64,000 nt of DNA from Sinorhizobium garamanticum (GTDB lineage: Bacteria; Pseudomonadota; Alphaproteobacteria; Rhizobiales; Rhizobiaceae). The translations under genes were made by a program, and so were the position numbers. The notes below the pieces were generated by a model. That model was not told where the DNA came from. It saw only the letters and a program-made list of their open reading frames with translations, and did no database searches. Shown here piece after piece: positions 36,279-46,407 of this stretch (positions within the stretch are counted from its first letter, which is position 1; every line of letters begins with the position of its first letter). The stretch lies in the NCBI RefSeq assembly GCF_029892065.1, contig NZ_CP120373.1, positions 558,001 to 622,000 of the forward strand. The letters run 5' to 3'.

Positions 36279-37157
36279 ATGAACATCATCATCGGGCTTC
36301 TTGTGACCTTCGGCTGTATCCTCGGCGGATATCTCGCGATGGGCGGCCACCTGGAAGTCCTGAACCAGCCTTTCGAGCTGCTGATCATCGGCGGTGCCGG
36401 CATCGGCGGTTTCATCATGGCCAACTCGATGAAGGTCGTGAAAGACACCGGCAGGGCGCTCGGCGAAGCCTTCCGGCACAAGGTCCCGAAGGAGCGGCAC
36501 TACCTCGATACGCTCGGTGTGCTCTACAGCCTGATGCGCGATCTCAGAACCAAATCCCGCAATGAGATCGAGAGCCACATCGACAACCCGGAAGAATCGT
36601 CGATCTTCCAGTCCGCCCCCACAGTCCTGCAGAACAAGGAACTGACCGCCTTCATCTGCGACTATGTGCGACTGATCATCATCGGCAACGCCCGCTCGCA
36701 CGAGATCGAGGCGCTGATGGACGAGGAAATCCAGACAATCACGCACGACAAGATGAAGTGCTATCACTCGCTGACAACCATGGGGGACGCGCTGCCGGCG
36801 ATCGGTATCGTCGCGGCGGTTCTCGGCGTCATCAAGGCGATGGGCGCCATCAACGAGGCGCCCGAAGTGCTTGGAGCCAAGATCGCCGCCGCACTCGTCG
36901 GAACCCTGCTCGGCGTTTTCCTCTCCTACTCGATCGTCGGCCCGCTCGTCGCAAACATCAAGGCGGTGCGCGAGAAGCAGAACCGCCTCTACGTCATCGT
37001 CAAGCAGACGCTGCTTGCCTACATGAACGGCTCGGTCCCGCAGGTCGCGCTCGAATATGGCCGCAAGACCATCTCCGCCTATGAACGGCCTTCCATCGAC
37101 GCGGTCGAGCAGGAGATGATGAACCCGGGCGGCGGCAGCGAAAGCAAGGCGGCATAA
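36279..37157 (+). CDS. motA: Flagellar stator protein MotA
   Basis: Stator subunit forming the proton channel with MotB. The 292 aa protein has four transmembrane segments: [20 protein letters not shown] (2-21), [19 protein letters not shown] (~33-51), [20 protein letters not shown] (~168-187) and [20 protein letters not shown] (~206-225). I chose the ATG at 36279 because it opens the first helix; the upstream frame adds 17 residues without family features. It leads the plus-strand switch operon, 1 nt before fliM, and is separated from motB, a rhizobial arrangement. Confidence 0.95.
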   Translation: MNIIIGLLVTFGCILGGYLAMGGHLEVLNQPFELLIIGGAGIGGFIMANSMKVVKDTGRALGEAFRHKVPKERHYLDTLGVLYSLMRDLRTKSRNEIESHIDNPEESSIFQSAPTVLQNKELTAFICDYVRLIIIGNARSHEIEALMDEEIQTITHDKMKCYHSLTTMGDALPAIGIVAAVLGVIKAMGAINEAPEVLGAKIAAALVGTLLGVFLSYSIVGPLVANIKAVREKQNRLYVIVKQTLLAYMNGSVPQVALEYGRKTISAYERPSIDAVEQEMMNPGGGSESKAA

Positions 37158-37158
37158 T

Positions 37159-38106
37159 ATGAATCCGAGCACGGCATCGAACGTCCACGCATTCGACAAG
37201 GGGCTGCTTGCGCGCATGACCGGCGCGCTCGGCGACGACAAGGTGATCGGCCGGACCGCGCTCGAACTCGGCCAGGCCTTCGGCGAATTGCTTCCGGGCA
37301 TGTATAAGGCCGAGACCGGTCACGACATTGCGATCGGCTATGCCGGTTTCAAGACCGGTCTCAGGAACGAGCTCATTGCGGGCCTTGGAGGCGGTGTTCT
37401 GCTAACCGACGCTTCGCTGCGCAACTGGTGCCAGGATTTCCAGATCGGTTGTGACAGTCCGGTTCTCATCACCCTCGTCGAAGCCCTGCTCGGTGCCGAG
37501 CCCACGAGCATCGGGGAACCGCAGCCCCGCTCGATGTCACAGATCGAGATCGACGTCGCGGTGCCGATCTTCGAAAAGATCGCCGATGTACTGCGCCTGG
37601 CGGTGAACGCGCCCGGCGGCGTCGAGCCCGTCGTCAGCCGTCCATACAACAGCGAAACGCGCCCCAAACCCGACCCCGCGATGGAAGACATTTACGCGGC
37701 CTCGATCGATATGACGATCGGCCTCGGGCCGGTGCTCTCGACCTTTTCGGTCATCGTTCCCCAAAGCGTTCTCCTCAAGACGCAAATCGTCCCGGTCAAG
37801 GGTGCCGGCCAGGGCAATAAAACAAAGACGGAATGGACCGAACAGCTCGAGGAGCAGGTTCGCCGCTCCGCAGTGACGCTCGAGGCGCGCGTCCGTTTGG
37901 AAAGTCTCACGCTCGACACGATCAGCCGCCTGCAGCCAGGGGACGTGATCCCGTTTCATGACGGTCAGGACGTTCGCGTGGAAGTAAACGCCAATGGGCG
38001 CGAGCTCTATGTCTGCGAGTTCGGGCGGTCTGGCGCGAAATATACGGTCCGGGTCAAGGATACGCACGGCTCCGAACAGGACATCCTTCGCCACATCATG
38101 AGTTAA
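37159..38106 (+). CDS. fliM: Flagellar switch protein FliM
   Basis: C-ring component that binds phosphorylated CheY and sets motor behaviour. The 315 aa protein diverges from the enteric one but keeps the CheC-like middle (~35-195, [40 protein letters not shown]) and the C-terminal SpoA-type domain (~240-310, [34 protein letters not shown] end). The ATG follows the motA stop by 1 nt. Confidence 0.92.
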   Translation: MNPSTASNVHAFDKGLLARMTGALGDDKVIGRTALELGQAFGELLPGMYKAETGHDIAIGYAGFKTGLRNELIAGLGGGVLLTDASLRNWCQDFQIGCDSPVLITLVEALLGAEPTSIGEPQPRSMSQIEIDVAVPIFEKIADVLRLAVNAPGGVEPVVSRPYNSETRPKPDPAMEDIYAASIDMTIGLGPVLSTFSVIVPQSVLLKTQIVPVKGAGQGNKTKTEWTEQLEEQVRRSAVTLEARVRLESLTLDTISRLQPGDVIPFHDGQDVRVEVNANGRELYVCEFGRSGAKYTVRVKDTHGSEQDILRHIMS

Positions 38107-38164
38107 CAGCCCGCCCTCTCCCGGCAGAATGCCTGAGGCAAGCTTCAACTGGAATAATTCGCAC

Positions 38165-38782
38165 ATGGCACCCAAGAAAGCAGCACCCATCCAAGAACAG
38201 GCCGCCTTCGCCGTCGAAGACACGGAGCTCGACCAGGCGATCGACGACCTGCGCGGCGTTCTCAAGAAGGATGGCGAGCAGGCGACGGATTTTGGCGCCG
38301 ACTTCGGCTCCACCGGGGCGCTGGACATGACAACAGAATTCGGCGGCGACTTTGGTGGCGCCACCGATACCGCAGGCGCATTTGGCGGCGACTTCGGGGC
38401 GGATAGCTTCGGCGGCGATTTCGCCGGTGCGGGAATGAACGGCGCCTTCAACGCCGGCGGAAGCTTTGGCGATGGCGGTTTCGATGCCGCCGAGCCGGCA
38501 ACCGAATCCGCGCCCGGCAGCGGCATGACGGCCAATCTCGATCTGATCATGGACATTCCGATCGATGTTCAGATCGTGCTCGGCACCAGCCGGATGCAGG
38601 TTTCCGGACTCATGGGCCTCAGCGAAGGCGCAACGATCGCGCTCGATCGCAAGATCGGGGAGCCGGTCGAAATCATGGTCAATGGCCGGGTGATCGGTCG
38701 TGGTGAAATTACCGTACTCGAGGGCGACGTGACCCGTTTCGGCGTCAAGCTCATCGAGATCAAGGGAAGCAAGAAGTCATAG
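38165..38782 (+). CDS. fliN: Flagellar switch protein FliN with FG-rich N-terminal extension
   Basis: C-ring component. The C-terminal ~75 residues are the SpoA domain: [20 protein letters not shown] (~130-149), [20 protein letters not shown] (~164-183), [13 protein letters not shown]. The N-terminal ~125 residues contain a run of FGGDFG, DFGADF and GGSFGDG-like repeats (~38-115). At 205 aa it is longer than the ~137 aa enteric FliN. The ATG at 38165 gives MAPKKAAP; the ATG at 38129 would add 12 residues, and neither has a clear ribosome binding site. Confidence 0.93.
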   Translation: MAPKKAAPIQEQAAFAVEDTELDQAIDDLRGVLKKDGEQATDFGADFGSTGALDMTTEFGGDFGGATDTAGAFGGDFGADSFGGDFAGAGMNGAFNAGGSFGDGGFDAAEPATESAPGSGMTANLDLIMDIPIDVQIVLGTSRMQVSGLMGLSEGATIALDRKIGEPVEIMVNGRVIGRGEITVLEGDVTRFGVKLIEIKGSKKS

Positions 38783-38809
38783 GCCCGATGAAGGGCGAGG
38801 GATAAATCC

Positions 38810-39835
38810 ATGATGGATTTCGAAAGTTTCGGGGCGCAGACGCCGGCACATCCGCTGAGCCAGACAGACAAGGCGGCCGCCGTATTGCTTGCCATGGGCA
38901 AGTCCGTGGCCGGGAAGCTCTTGAAGTTCTTCACCCAGAGCGAACTCCAGGCGATCATCGCCGCAGCGCAATCATTGCGCTCCATCCCGCCCCACGAACT
39001 CGAAGCGCTCGTCAACGAGTTCGAGGATCTCTTCACCGAAGGTGCGGGCCTGATGGACAATGCCCGGGCGATCGAGAGCATTCTGGAAGAAGGGCTGACC
39101 CCGGACGAGGTCGACGGCCTGCTCGGCCGCCGAGCCACCTTCCAATCCTACGAAGCCAATATCTGGGATCGTCTGCAGGAATGCGACCCGGTTCTCGTCG
39201 CCCAGTCGCTCGCCAAGGAACACCCGCAGACAATTGCCTACGTCCTGTCGATGATGCCATCGAGCTTCGGCGCCAAGGTGCTATTGCAACTTTCGGAAAC
39301 GCAACGACCGGATATCCTCAACCGCGCCGTCAACATAAAGAACGTGAGCCCGAAGGCGGCCGGCATCATCGAAGCGCGCGTGATGGAAATGATCGACGAG
39401 ATGGAAGCCGAGCGCAACTCGCCCGGACCGGCCAAGATCGCCGAGGTCATGAACGAACTCGAAAAGGGACAGGTGGACACGCTGCTCGCCTCGCTCGAAA
39501 CGATCAGCACCGACTCGGCCAAAAGGGTCCGGCCGAAGATCTTCCTCTTCGACGACATTCTCTTCATGCCGCAAAGAAGCCGCGTGCAACTGTTCAACGA
39601 TGTCTCCACCGACATCATCACGATGGCGCTTCGCGGCTCGGCGCCGGAACTGCGCGAATCGATTCTCGCGTCGATCGGCGCCCGTCAGCGCCGCATGATC
39701 GAATCGGACTTGGCTGTCGGCGATGCGGGCATCAACCCCCGCGACATCGCGATCGCCAGACGGTCGATCACGCAGGAGGCGATCCGCCTCGCCGCCAGCG
39801 GACAGCTGGAGCTCAAGGAAGCGGAGGCCGCCTGA
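38810..39835 (+). CDS. fliG: Flagellar motor switch protein FliG
   Basis: C-ring protein that attaches to FliF and contacts MotA. The 341 aa protein has the N-terminal domain (LSQTDKAAAVLLAMGKSVAG, ~19-38), the middle EHPQTIAYVLSMMPSSFGAK (~142-161) and the charged C-terminal torque helix region (IFLFDDILFMPQRSRVQLFN; TMALRGSAPELRESILASIG). Lies 27 nt after fliN. Confidence 0.95.
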   Translation: MMDFESFGAQTPAHPLSQTDKAAAVLLAMGKSVAGKLLKFFTQSELQAIIAAAQSLRSIPPHELEALVNEFEDLFTEGAGLMDNARAIESILEEGLTPDEVDGLLGRRATFQSYEANIWDRLQECDPVLVAQSLAKEHPQTIAYVLSMMPSSFGAKVLLQLSETQRPDILNRAVNIKNVSPKAAGIIEARVMEMIDEMEAERNSPGPAKIAEVMNELEKGQVDTLLASLETISTDSAKRVRPKIFLFDDILFMPQRSRVQLFNDVSTDIITMALRGSAPELRESILASIGARQRRMIESDLAVGDAGINPRDIAIARRSITQEAIRLAASGQLELKEAEAA

Positions 39836-40002
39836 GGCCTGTCGCCACCGCAACTTTATAATTCCTGTTGACCCGGCCCCGCCTACGTCGACAGACCCTT
39901 GCGCGCCAGAGCTTCCAGGTTCACGACAGCGGGAGAGCATCGCCGCAGGTTTGCCTGATCCGGTGACGTTCGATCGGGAAATCGCCGGGAGCTTCCTGTT
40001 TC

Positions 40003-41085
40003 ATGTCGGAAGATCAGGACAAAGACAGCAAGACCGAGGCGCCATCGGAGAAAAAGCTCTCCGATGCCGCCGACAAGGGCAACGTCCCATTTTCGCGCGA
40101 AGTGACGGTGTTCGCCTCGACGCTCGCGATCTATATCTTCGTCGTGTTCTTTTTGTCGGATGGGGCGGTCAGCGTCGCGGAGGCTCTCAAGGACATCTTC
40201 GAGCAGCCGGAAGCCTGGCGGCTGGAGACATCGACCGACGTCGTCGCGCTGATTTCGCACATCATCCTGAAATCGGCGGCGCTGCTCGTCCCGATCTTCG
40301 TGCTGCTCATCATCTTCGGCGTCGGATCGTCGATCTTCCAGAACCTCCCCCGTCCGGTTCTTGATCGCATTCAGCCGAAGATGAACCGCATATCGCCGGC
40401 GGCCGGCTTCAAGCGCATCTACGGCGTGCAGGGATTGGTCGAATTCGGCAAGTCCTTGTTCAAGATCGTCGTCGTTTCGACCATCGTGGTCCTCGTTCTG
40501 TGGAACGATTATTTCGCCGCGCTCGATCTGATGTTCTCCGATCCTGTGATGATTTTCACGGCAATGACGTCCGACCTCAAACAGATCATGATCGTCGTCC
40601 TCTTGGCGACTGCCGTGCTTGCGATCGTCGACCTCTTCTGGACCCGGCATCATTGGTACACGGAATTGATGATGACGAAGCAGGAGGTAAAGGAGGAGCT
40701 GAAGCAGTCCCAGGGCGACCCGATCGTCAAGTCGCGGTTGCGCTCGATCCAGCGTGACCGGGCGCGCAAGCGCATGATTTCCTCGGTGCCGCGCGCCACA
40801 TTGGTGATCGCCAACCCGACGCACTACGCCGTCGCCCTGCGTTATGTCCGCGAAGAGAACGAGGCACCGGTCGTGGTCGCCATGGGCCAGGACCTGGTCG
40901 CGCTCAAGATCCGTGAACTTGCCGAAAAAAACGGCATTCCGGTCTTCGAGGATCCGCCGCTTGCGCGCTCCATGTTTGCACAAGTCTCGGTGGATAGTGT
41001 TATTCCACCGGTGTTTTACAAGGCAGTCGCCGAACTTATTCACCGGGTTTATGCAGCTCAGCCGCAACAAAAACGGGTGACGTGA
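40003..41085 (+). CDS. flhB: Flagellar export switch protein FlhB
   Basis: Export-gate protein that changes substrate class after autocleavage. The 360 aa protein has four transmembrane segments (~30-50, ~88-108, ~140-165, ~185-210) and the cytoplasmic domain with the autocleavage motif NPTHY, Asn271-Pro272, in [14 protein letters not shown]. Begins [20 protein letters not shown], the standard FlhB opening. It follows fliG after 167 bp and overlaps or abuts the next orf. Confidence 0.96.
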   Translation: MSEDQDKDSKTEAPSEKKLSDAADKGNVPFSREVTVFASTLAIYIFVVFFLSDGAVSVAEALKDIFEQPEAWRLETSTDVVALISHIILKSAALLVPIFVLLIIFGVGSSIFQNLPRPVLDRIQPKMNRISPAAGFKRIYGVQGLVEFGKSLFKIVVVSTIVVLVLWNDYFAALDLMFSDPVMIFTAMTSDLKQIMIVVLLATAVLAIVDLFWTRHHWYTELMMTKQEVKEELKQSQGDPIVKSRLRSIQRDRARKRMISSVPRATLVIANPTHYAVALRYVREENEAPVVVAMGQDLVALKIRELAEKNGIPVFEDPPLARSMFAQVSVDSVIPPVFYKAVAELIHRVYAAQPQQKRVT

Positions 41086-41090
41086 CCTCG

Positions 41091-41531
41091 ATGAAAAAGT
41101 GCGAATTCTCCGAAAAACGCGAGCAGATAGTGGCGGAGGCAATCCGTCCGGTGGCGACGGAACTGCGTCTGGTCGACGCTGCGGACTTCATCGCGCTCTT
41201 ACGGTTCGAGTCTCATGCGAGCCTCGCTGACCTCGTGGAGTCTGCCGCCGAGCTTTACTTCCTCCCCGGCACGGTGAATTTCGGCCTCGGCGGCAATTAC
41301 AATCTGGATTGGGACAGCAACCCCGAGATCGTCCTCGACCTCGAACTGAAGCCGCGCGGCGTCACGGTCTACGCCCGGCTGACCCTCGGCAACGACACCG
41401 CCGGGGTCGAGATTAGCCATATCAGCTTCCAGCAGCCTTCCACGGATGCGGACGAAAATACTGCCTTCCTCGCGAAAAGCCTGGAAGAGGCGAAATTCGT
41501 CAAATCCTATGCCCTTCCGCTCGCGAGCTAG
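41091..41531 (+). CDS. Uncharacterised conserved motility-cluster protein after flhB
   Basis: I do not recognise a family. The 146 aa protein is soluble, alpha/beta, with RFESHASLADLVESAAELYF (~41-60), NFGLGGNYNLDWDSNPEIVL (~64-83) and a beta-rich ELKPRGVTVYARLTLGNDTA part. GTG at 41082, overlapping the flhB stop, is the alternative start. It is the last gene of the plus-strand motA operon and converges on visR with a gap of only 28 bp. S. meliloti has a hypothetical gene in the same place; function unknown. Confidence 0.7.
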   Translation: MKKCEFSEKREQIVAEAIRPVATELRLVDAADFIALLRFESHASLADLVESAAELYFLPGTVNFGLGGNYNLDWDSNPEIVLDLELKPRGVTVYARLTLGNDTAGVEISHISFQQPSTDADENTAFLAKSLEEAKFVKSYALPLAS

Positions 41532-41559
41532 GACCGAAAAGCCACTGCGCCGAAAGCCG

Positions 41560-42303
41560 TCAGGCGATATAGCCAAGGCGTATGGCCTTGGCGATCGCCT
41601 GGATGCGATTGACGGAATCGAGCTTCGTCGTCGCCGCCCCGAGATAGGCGTTCACCGTGTGCACGGAGAGGCCCATCTTCTCGGCGATTTCCTCGCTGAT
41701 GTGGCCGTCGCCGGCCATCTGCAGGCAGGCGATCTCGCGATCGCTGAGTGCTTCCGCTTGAAACAGCCGCCTTTCGTCTGCCGCAAGCAGATCCGTCATG
41801 ATGTGGCAGCTGTGCGCGTGCAGATCGACGACCTGCTCGCTGGATGCATCGATATAGCTGCCGGTAAAGACGACATAGCCGTTGCCCTGGGCGCCGAGCC
41901 GGACCGGAAAGGCTATTCCCGAATAGGCGAGTTTTCGCCCCGTCAGCCGTTGCGCGAACGGGCGGAAATCGGCGGCTTCGGCGGCCTGGTGCTCACCAAG
42001 ACCATCCCAGAGGATCGGCAGCAGAGAACGATCGAGATGTGCGAGCAGTTCTTCGCCATAGACGCCGACGAGATCGCGGGCGTTCGCCTCACACGCGGCA
42101 CCCCAATTGTGAAGCACGCAGGTTAGCTTGCGCGCCGCAGCCGTACCTCTGCCGTTTACGCGCAGGACAGCGAAATTCTTCGCGTTGATCTGCCGCTGCA
42201 TCGCCTGCAGCCGTGTGACCAGCGTCGCTGCACGCGCAGCTCGCCCATTCCTGCCCAGTCGGCCATCGTCGTCGGGGCGACCACCTGTGACGAAATGAAC
42301 CAT
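41560..42303 (-). CDS. visR: LuxR-family motility master regulator VisR
   Basis: Half of the VisN/VisR heterodimer that activates flagellar, motility and chemotaxis genes in S. meliloti. The 247 aa protein has an N-terminal ligand-type domain (~20-165) and a C-terminal LuxR helix-turn-helix: LSDREIACLQMAGDGHISEE (~180-199) and MGLSVHTVNAYLGAATTKLD. I chose the ATG at 42303 because AGGGGAGG precedes it; the frame stays open to 42507 inside visN. It starts 11 nt after the visN stop. Confidence 0.93.
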   Translation of the reverse strand: MVHFVTGGRPDDDGRLGRNGRAARAATLVTRLQAMQRQINAKNFAVLRVNGRGTAAARKLTCVLHNWGAACEANARDLVGVYGEELLAHLDRSLLPILWDGLGEHQAAEAADFRPFAQRLTGRKLAYSGIAFPVRLGAQGNGYVVFTGSYIDASSEQVVDLHAHSCHIMTDLLAADERRLFQAEALSDREIACLQMAGDGHISEEIAEKMGLSVHTVNAYLGAATTKLDSVNRIQAIAKAIRLGYIA

Positions 42304-42314
42304 CGGCGCCTCCC

Positions 42315-43052
42315 CTAAACTAGATTGTTGCGAACGGCATGGGCGATCGCTTCCGACCTCGTTCGCGTTGCAGTCTTTCGCATCACGCTGGTGATGTAGT
42401 TGTTGATGGTGTTGCGGGATATCCCGAGAATGACGGCGATCTCGTCGCTTGTCTTTCCTTCGGCGATCCAGAACAGGCATTCGATTTCGCGCTCGGTCAA
42501 TTCGCATTCGCGCTCATGCCGTGCGTCGACGCTGGTCTTGAGGCTTGCGATATAGGCGGCAAGCAGCGCGATATCGCGCAATCCCTCCCGCGACAGGATG
42601 ACGTCCGCGGGGAACAGGAGCATGAGCGAGAACCGCGCTCGTCCGACGTTGAAAACAATGGCGCAGTATTCCCGGCTGACCCCGCGAGGCAGGTCTATAT
42701 CGTCCGGCATCGTGTGAAAGCACGGCTGCAGTACCGTGAGGCACTTCTCAAGCTCGGTCGTCTTGGCGTTCAGGCCCACGACGATTCCCGCCAGCCGTCG
42801 CACGACGTCAAACGGCCAATCGGAGCAGACGACGCTGTCAAGCCCGCCGTCCTGGGAAAGCTCGTGGCGCGCAAGCAGATAGTGGGTCGCACCAACATAA
42901 TCCGTCAGCGTCGCAAGTGCGTTTGCGAAACCCCCGCGTTCGGCGGTTTCGGCGAGTCGCCGGATCAATTGTTCTCTTGAAACTTCCCGACCGCCTCTAT
43001 GCGGCGCCGCCGTCTGCAAAGGCCAGACGGCCCCTGCCTGCGAAATGTCCAT
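42315..43052 (-). CDS. visN: LuxR-family motility master regulator VisN
   Basis: Partner of VisR at the top of the flagellar cascade. The 245 aa protein has an N-terminal sensory domain (~24-160, YVGATHYLLARHELSQ; RFSLMLLFPADVILSR) and a C-terminal LuxR DNA-binding domain: LTEREIECLFWIAEGKTSDE (~181-200) and LGISRNTINNYITSVMRKTA. First gene of the visN-visR operon. The signal sensed is unknown. Confidence 0.93.
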   Translation of the reverse strand: MDISQAGAVWPLQTAAPHRGGREVSREQLIRRLAETAERGGFANALATLTDYVGATHYLLARHELSQDGGLDSVVCSDWPFDVVRRLAGIVVGLNAKTTELEKCLTVLQPCFHTMPDDIDLPRGVSREYCAIVFNVGRARFSLMLLFPADVILSREGLRDIALLAAYIASLKTSVDARHERECELTEREIECLFWIAEGKTSDEIAVILGISRNTINNYITSVMRKTATRTRSEAIAHAVRNNLV

Positions 43053-43848
43053 AACTTCAGCCCCCGTGCCGAATTCGACGCCCTGGACATGCGCTTGTTA
43101 TCGCCGCCGACAGCCCGGCCGGAACCGATATTCACCGCCATCCGCAAATCAGGACGCGAATCAGTTCCTAAACTGTACATCGCGTCCGCGGAAAAGCCAT
43201 TGGCGCCTTCCAGGCGTTTACTTCGGCACTGACCGATGAAATCCTTTGCGCGCACCTGCCTCGCGACTGATCAGGTAAAGACCGGGCCGAAAGCGTTGCG
43301 GGATATACCACATTGATATGCAATATTTTTTTATGCGATTTCGTTGCCTCGACAAGTCACGAAGGCGCGCCTTGGCCCCGACTTAGGCGCGTTTTTTAGG
43401 GCGCGCGAACCTGTCTTTTTGCACAAAAGCTTCCAACGAATTAAAAGTGGAACTTACTTTACGGTCGTGCCTGTTGCCGAAATGCATCAACTAAGCTGCA
43501 GTCTGAGCCAAGGAGCTTCATGAATAGAAAACCACGAGTTCTCCATTTTATTTGGAATCATCGAAACTATATTTGACGAAAACTCAGCATTGGACGTAGA
43601 GATCATCAGTAGATGCACCTTCGGTCGGGGCACCGACCGCGGCCCCGAATCTATAAAGGTTGCTTTATTGTTAATTTTCATGCCGGACGTCGCCGCCAAG
43701 ACTCTATGGGTTGCGGAGGATTCTTGATGTCGAATCCCAAGCCGGTCGCCAATACACGCCGGACTCAGCCAATATTTCGACCAGAGCCACAATTCGCATT
43801 CGGGACCTTCGGTGCGTTACGCTGGGCGGAGCTGATCTGGCCGCACAA
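43053..43848. other. ~800 bp non-coding region between fliF and visN
   Basis: Upstream of visN and beyond the 3' end of fliF, both on the minus strand. It is AT-richer than its surroundings around 43300-43600 and presumably holds the visN promoter and upstream control sites. The open frames that cross it (for example on the plus strand from 43613) are antisense to fliF and show no protein features. I saw no RNA gene. Confidence 0.5.
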
Positions 43849-43875
43849 GAAATCCCGCCACTCGGGCGGGATTTC
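43849..43875 (-). terminator. Terminator of the che-fliF operon
   Basis: Perfect 11 bp stem GAAATCCCGCC / GGCGGGATTTC around a 5 nt loop, 32 nt beyond the fliF stop. Strong hairpin with T's within the stem end; it closes the chemotaxis operon. Confidence 0.85.
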
Positions 43876-43906
43876 TGCGATATGCCGGTTGCCTTGCGAC
43901 TGTTCG

Positions 43907-45580
43907 TCAGGCGGCGCGATCGAGGGCCCATTTGCGCAGGATCTTCGCCGCGCGTTCCTCGCTGATCTCCACCATGCGGGCAAGCCGCCGTTCCGGTCCT
44001 TCCTTGACGCGCCGGTTGAAGTTGCCCTCCTCGCCGAGGTTGAGCAGGTCGTCGGTGCTGTCGAAGCCGAAGTCCGCACCGAAGCCTTCCATGAGCGCAC
44101 CCCCGGCACCGGCACCGACCGGCGAGAAGTCGGGCAGTTCGAGGCCTGCCGCCTCGCTTTCCAACTGGCCTGCCTTGCCGCCGAAACCCATCTGGCGAGC
44201 GAGCGGCCGCATGCCCATCCAGACAACCAGGAAGGCGACGGCAACGAAGGCAAGCGAGTTGATGATGCCGCCGAGATTGCGCGTCAGCATTTCCATGACG
44301 CCCGGGCCGGCCACCGGCTGGTCCAGGAGTTGCGTCTCGACGAAATCCATCGCGTTCAGCGTGACGACGTCGCCGCGGTTTGCGTCGACACCAGCGGCCG
44401 ACGAGACGATCTTCTGCATTTCCTGGAGATACGCGTCGATCTTTACCTGATCAGCCGGTTCTCCCACCATCGCCGCGAGACGACCGCGGTTGACGACGAC
44501 GGCGATCGACAGCCGCTCGACAGAATAGCTGTTCTTGACGGTGGCGATCGTCTTGCTGTTGATCTCGTAGTTGGTCTGCTCTTCCTTCTTTGCCGCCTCG
44601 TCGCTGGACTGCGGACCGGCGCCGCCGCGCGGTGCGGCCTGGGGCACGTTCTGCTGCACGGTCGCGGCATTGTCCGGCTGCTGCTGGCTGGACTTCTGCT
44701 CTTCCTTGGTCACGCGGGTCGAGCGCTCGACACGCGACTCGGGGTCGAAGACGGTTTCCTGGATCTGTTGCGCATCGGTGTTGAGCGTCGCCGTCACGCT
44801 CGTGCGAAAGTTGTCCATGCCGAGGAACGGTGCGAGCGCATTGTCGATCTTCTTTTCGAGATCCGTCTGGACATTCTGGACGACGCCGAGCGACTGGGTG
44901 AGCGCGCTGTTCGCCGGGTCATCGCCGGAGGCGAGAAGCTGCCCAGTCGAGTCGAGGATGGTGACGTCGTCGACATCGAGCCCCGGTACGGACGATGCGA
45001 CGAGATGGCGGATCGAGGACGCGGCACCGCGGCCGACCGTTGCGCTCGCGCGAATCATCACCGACGCCGTCGGCGTCTGGTCGGCTTTGCGGAAGCTTCC
45101 GCGCTCCGGCATCACAATGTGCACGCGTGCGGCGGCGATGCCGGAAATCTGCTGGATGGTCCGGGCAATTTCGCCTTCAAGCGCACGAACGCGCGTCACT
45201 TCCTGCATGAAGGAGGTGAGGCCTAGCGAGCCGACATTGTCGAAGAGTTCGTAACCGGCATTGGCGCTGCTGGGCAGACCGCGTTCAGCAAGCAACAGGC
45301 GGGCCTTGCCGGTCATCCCGACCGGAACCTGGATGCTGCCGCCATCGGACCCGACATCGAAATCGATGTTCGCTTCGGCGAGCGCAATGCTGATCTGGGT
45401 CACATCGCTGCGCTCAAGGCCGACATAGAGCGTCTCAAAAGAAGGCCTGTTGACGTAGATGCCGGCGGCAAGGACGAACCCGACCGCAACGATACCGGCT
45501 ACGGCGAGCGCGATCAGTTTACTTTGCCCCAGACTGCCGAGGTTTTTCGTGAACGTCGAGAATTGATCGAACAGATTCAT
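43907..45580 (-). CDS. fliF: Flagellar MS-ring protein FliF
   Basis: Inner-membrane ring on which the whole basal body is built. The 557 aa protein has two transmembrane segments (~22-44 LIALAVAGIVAVGFVLAAGI, and ~440-462 INSLAFVAVAFLVVWMGMRP) around a large periplasmic part with PSFETLYVGLERSDVTQISI, ARVHIVMPERGSFRKADQTP, and a C-terminal cytoplasmic FliG-binding tail. I chose the ATG at 45580 (MNLFDQFSTFTKNLG); the frame extends 14 codons further. Distal gene of the chemotaxis operon, as in S. meliloti. Confidence 0.95.
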   Translation of the reverse strand: MNLFDQFSTFTKNLGSLGQSKLIALAVAGIVAVGFVLAAGIYVNRPSFETLYVGLERSDVTQISIALAEANIDFDVGSDGGSIQVPVGMTGKARLLLAERGLPSSANAGYELFDNVGSLGLTSFMQEVTRVRALEGEIARTIQQISGIAAARVHIVMPERGSFRKADQTPTASVMIRASATVGRGAASSIRHLVASSVPGLDVDDVTILDSTGQLLASGDDPANSALTQSLGVVQNVQTDLEKKIDNALAPFLGMDNFRTSVTATLNTDAQQIQETVFDPESRVERSTRVTKEEQKSSQQQPDNAATVQQNVPQAAPRGGAGPQSSDEAAKKEEQTNYEINSKTIATVKNSYSVERLSIAVVVNRGRLAAMVGEPADQVKIDAYLQEMQKIVSSAAGVDANRGDVVTLNAMDFVETQLLDQPVAGPGVMEMLTRNLGGIINSLAFVAVAFLVVWMGMRPLARQMGFGGKAGQLESEAAGLELPDFSPVGAGAGGALMEGFGADFGFDSTDDLLNLGEEGNFNRRVKEGPERRLARMVEISEERAAKILRKWALDRAA

Positions 45581-45949
45581 TCTGTTTCCGCACCCAGTAT
45601 CGCAAGACGGCCGGCCGGTCATCCGGCCAGCGCCATGCGCAGATCCAACATTCGGGTTCGCTGGGTATCGGCTTGCGCTTCAGCCGATGTCCAATACGCG
45701 CGAATCTACCAGCCCCGGATGCGAAGCTAGGCGGCGAAACTTGCGCGAACTTGACGAAGAACAGGGAGAATCCGTCGAAGGGGTGCGACCACATCTCCCA
45801 GCAAGCGGGGCGAAGGAGACTCGCGGCGGCCTCTTAAGTCCCGTCTCCCAGTCCTGCTCAGGAAAGGGCTGGTGTGAAGGGCAATCCTCATGAATTTGGG
45901 ATCAGGGGCAAACCCGCCTCGGTTACTCGATTAAATCACGTGATCGACG
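45581..45949. other. 369 bp gap between cheT and fliF
   Basis: The two genes are on the same strand, but the gap is unusually long for this operon. It contains a small hairpin (GGCCGG/CCGGCC, 45613-45628) in the fliF leader and may carry a separate fliF promoter. No gene was seen. Confidence 0.45.
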
Positions 45950-46342
45950 TCAAAACGCTTCGAAGTCGCCCGAGGCTTTCGTCAAAGGCTGCGAGTGGCC
46001 GTGGCGCAGCATGCCGCTACCGAGGGCCTTTTTCATATCGGCAAGCTTGATCAGGTTGACCGCAGTCGTAACGTCCACGAGCCAGGTGTCGGGGATGGAT
46101 GCCGTGATCGTATCGATAAATTCGGCCAGCCCACGCGTCTTCTGGACGGCCAGATCAATGCCCTGAAGCACCATCATCTGCTCGGACGCATCCGACGAGG
46201 CCACGCCGCGATTGCCGTAGAGCTGCGGCTCGATGCGTTCGATGAGATAGGCGACGTCATGGAGCTCCGTGACGATGCGCATCAGCACGCCGGGCAAGGA
46301 TTCTTCGGCGTGAGGCGTATGGCTCTGATAGTCGATCTGCAT
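45950..46342 (-). CDS. cheT: Chemotaxis protein CheT (small che-operon protein)
   Basis: Protein of 130 aa in the position of S. meliloti CheT (the last che-operon gene before fliF), which interacts with CheR. Features: HDVAYLIERIEPQLYGN (~28-44), VLQGIDLAVQKTRGLAEFID (~58-77), and a helical C-terminal region ending KASGDFEAF. No recognisable catalytic motif. Follows cheD by 65 nt. Assignment rests mainly on synteny. Confidence 0.75.
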   Translation of the reverse strand: MQIDYQSHTPHAEESLPGVLMRIVTELHDVAYLIERIEPQLYGNRGVASSDASEQMMVLQGIDLAVQKTRGLAEFIDTITASIPDTWLVDVTTAVNLIKLADMKKALGSGMLRHGHSQPLTKASGDFEAF

Positions 46343-46407
46343 GGTCTGTTCTCACGTCGTCTGCGAATTCGGAATTGCGTTTTCCTGCCGCCCATGGGCA
46401 AGCACGA

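Noticed and set aside
39883..41142. 419-codon minus-strand open frame opposite flhB
   Set aside because: Shadow of flhB, which carries the NPTHY cleavage motif on the plus strand.
43613..45226. 537-codon plus-strand open frame opposite fliF
   Set aside because: Shadow of fliF; starts in non-coding DNA and lacks recognisable protein features.
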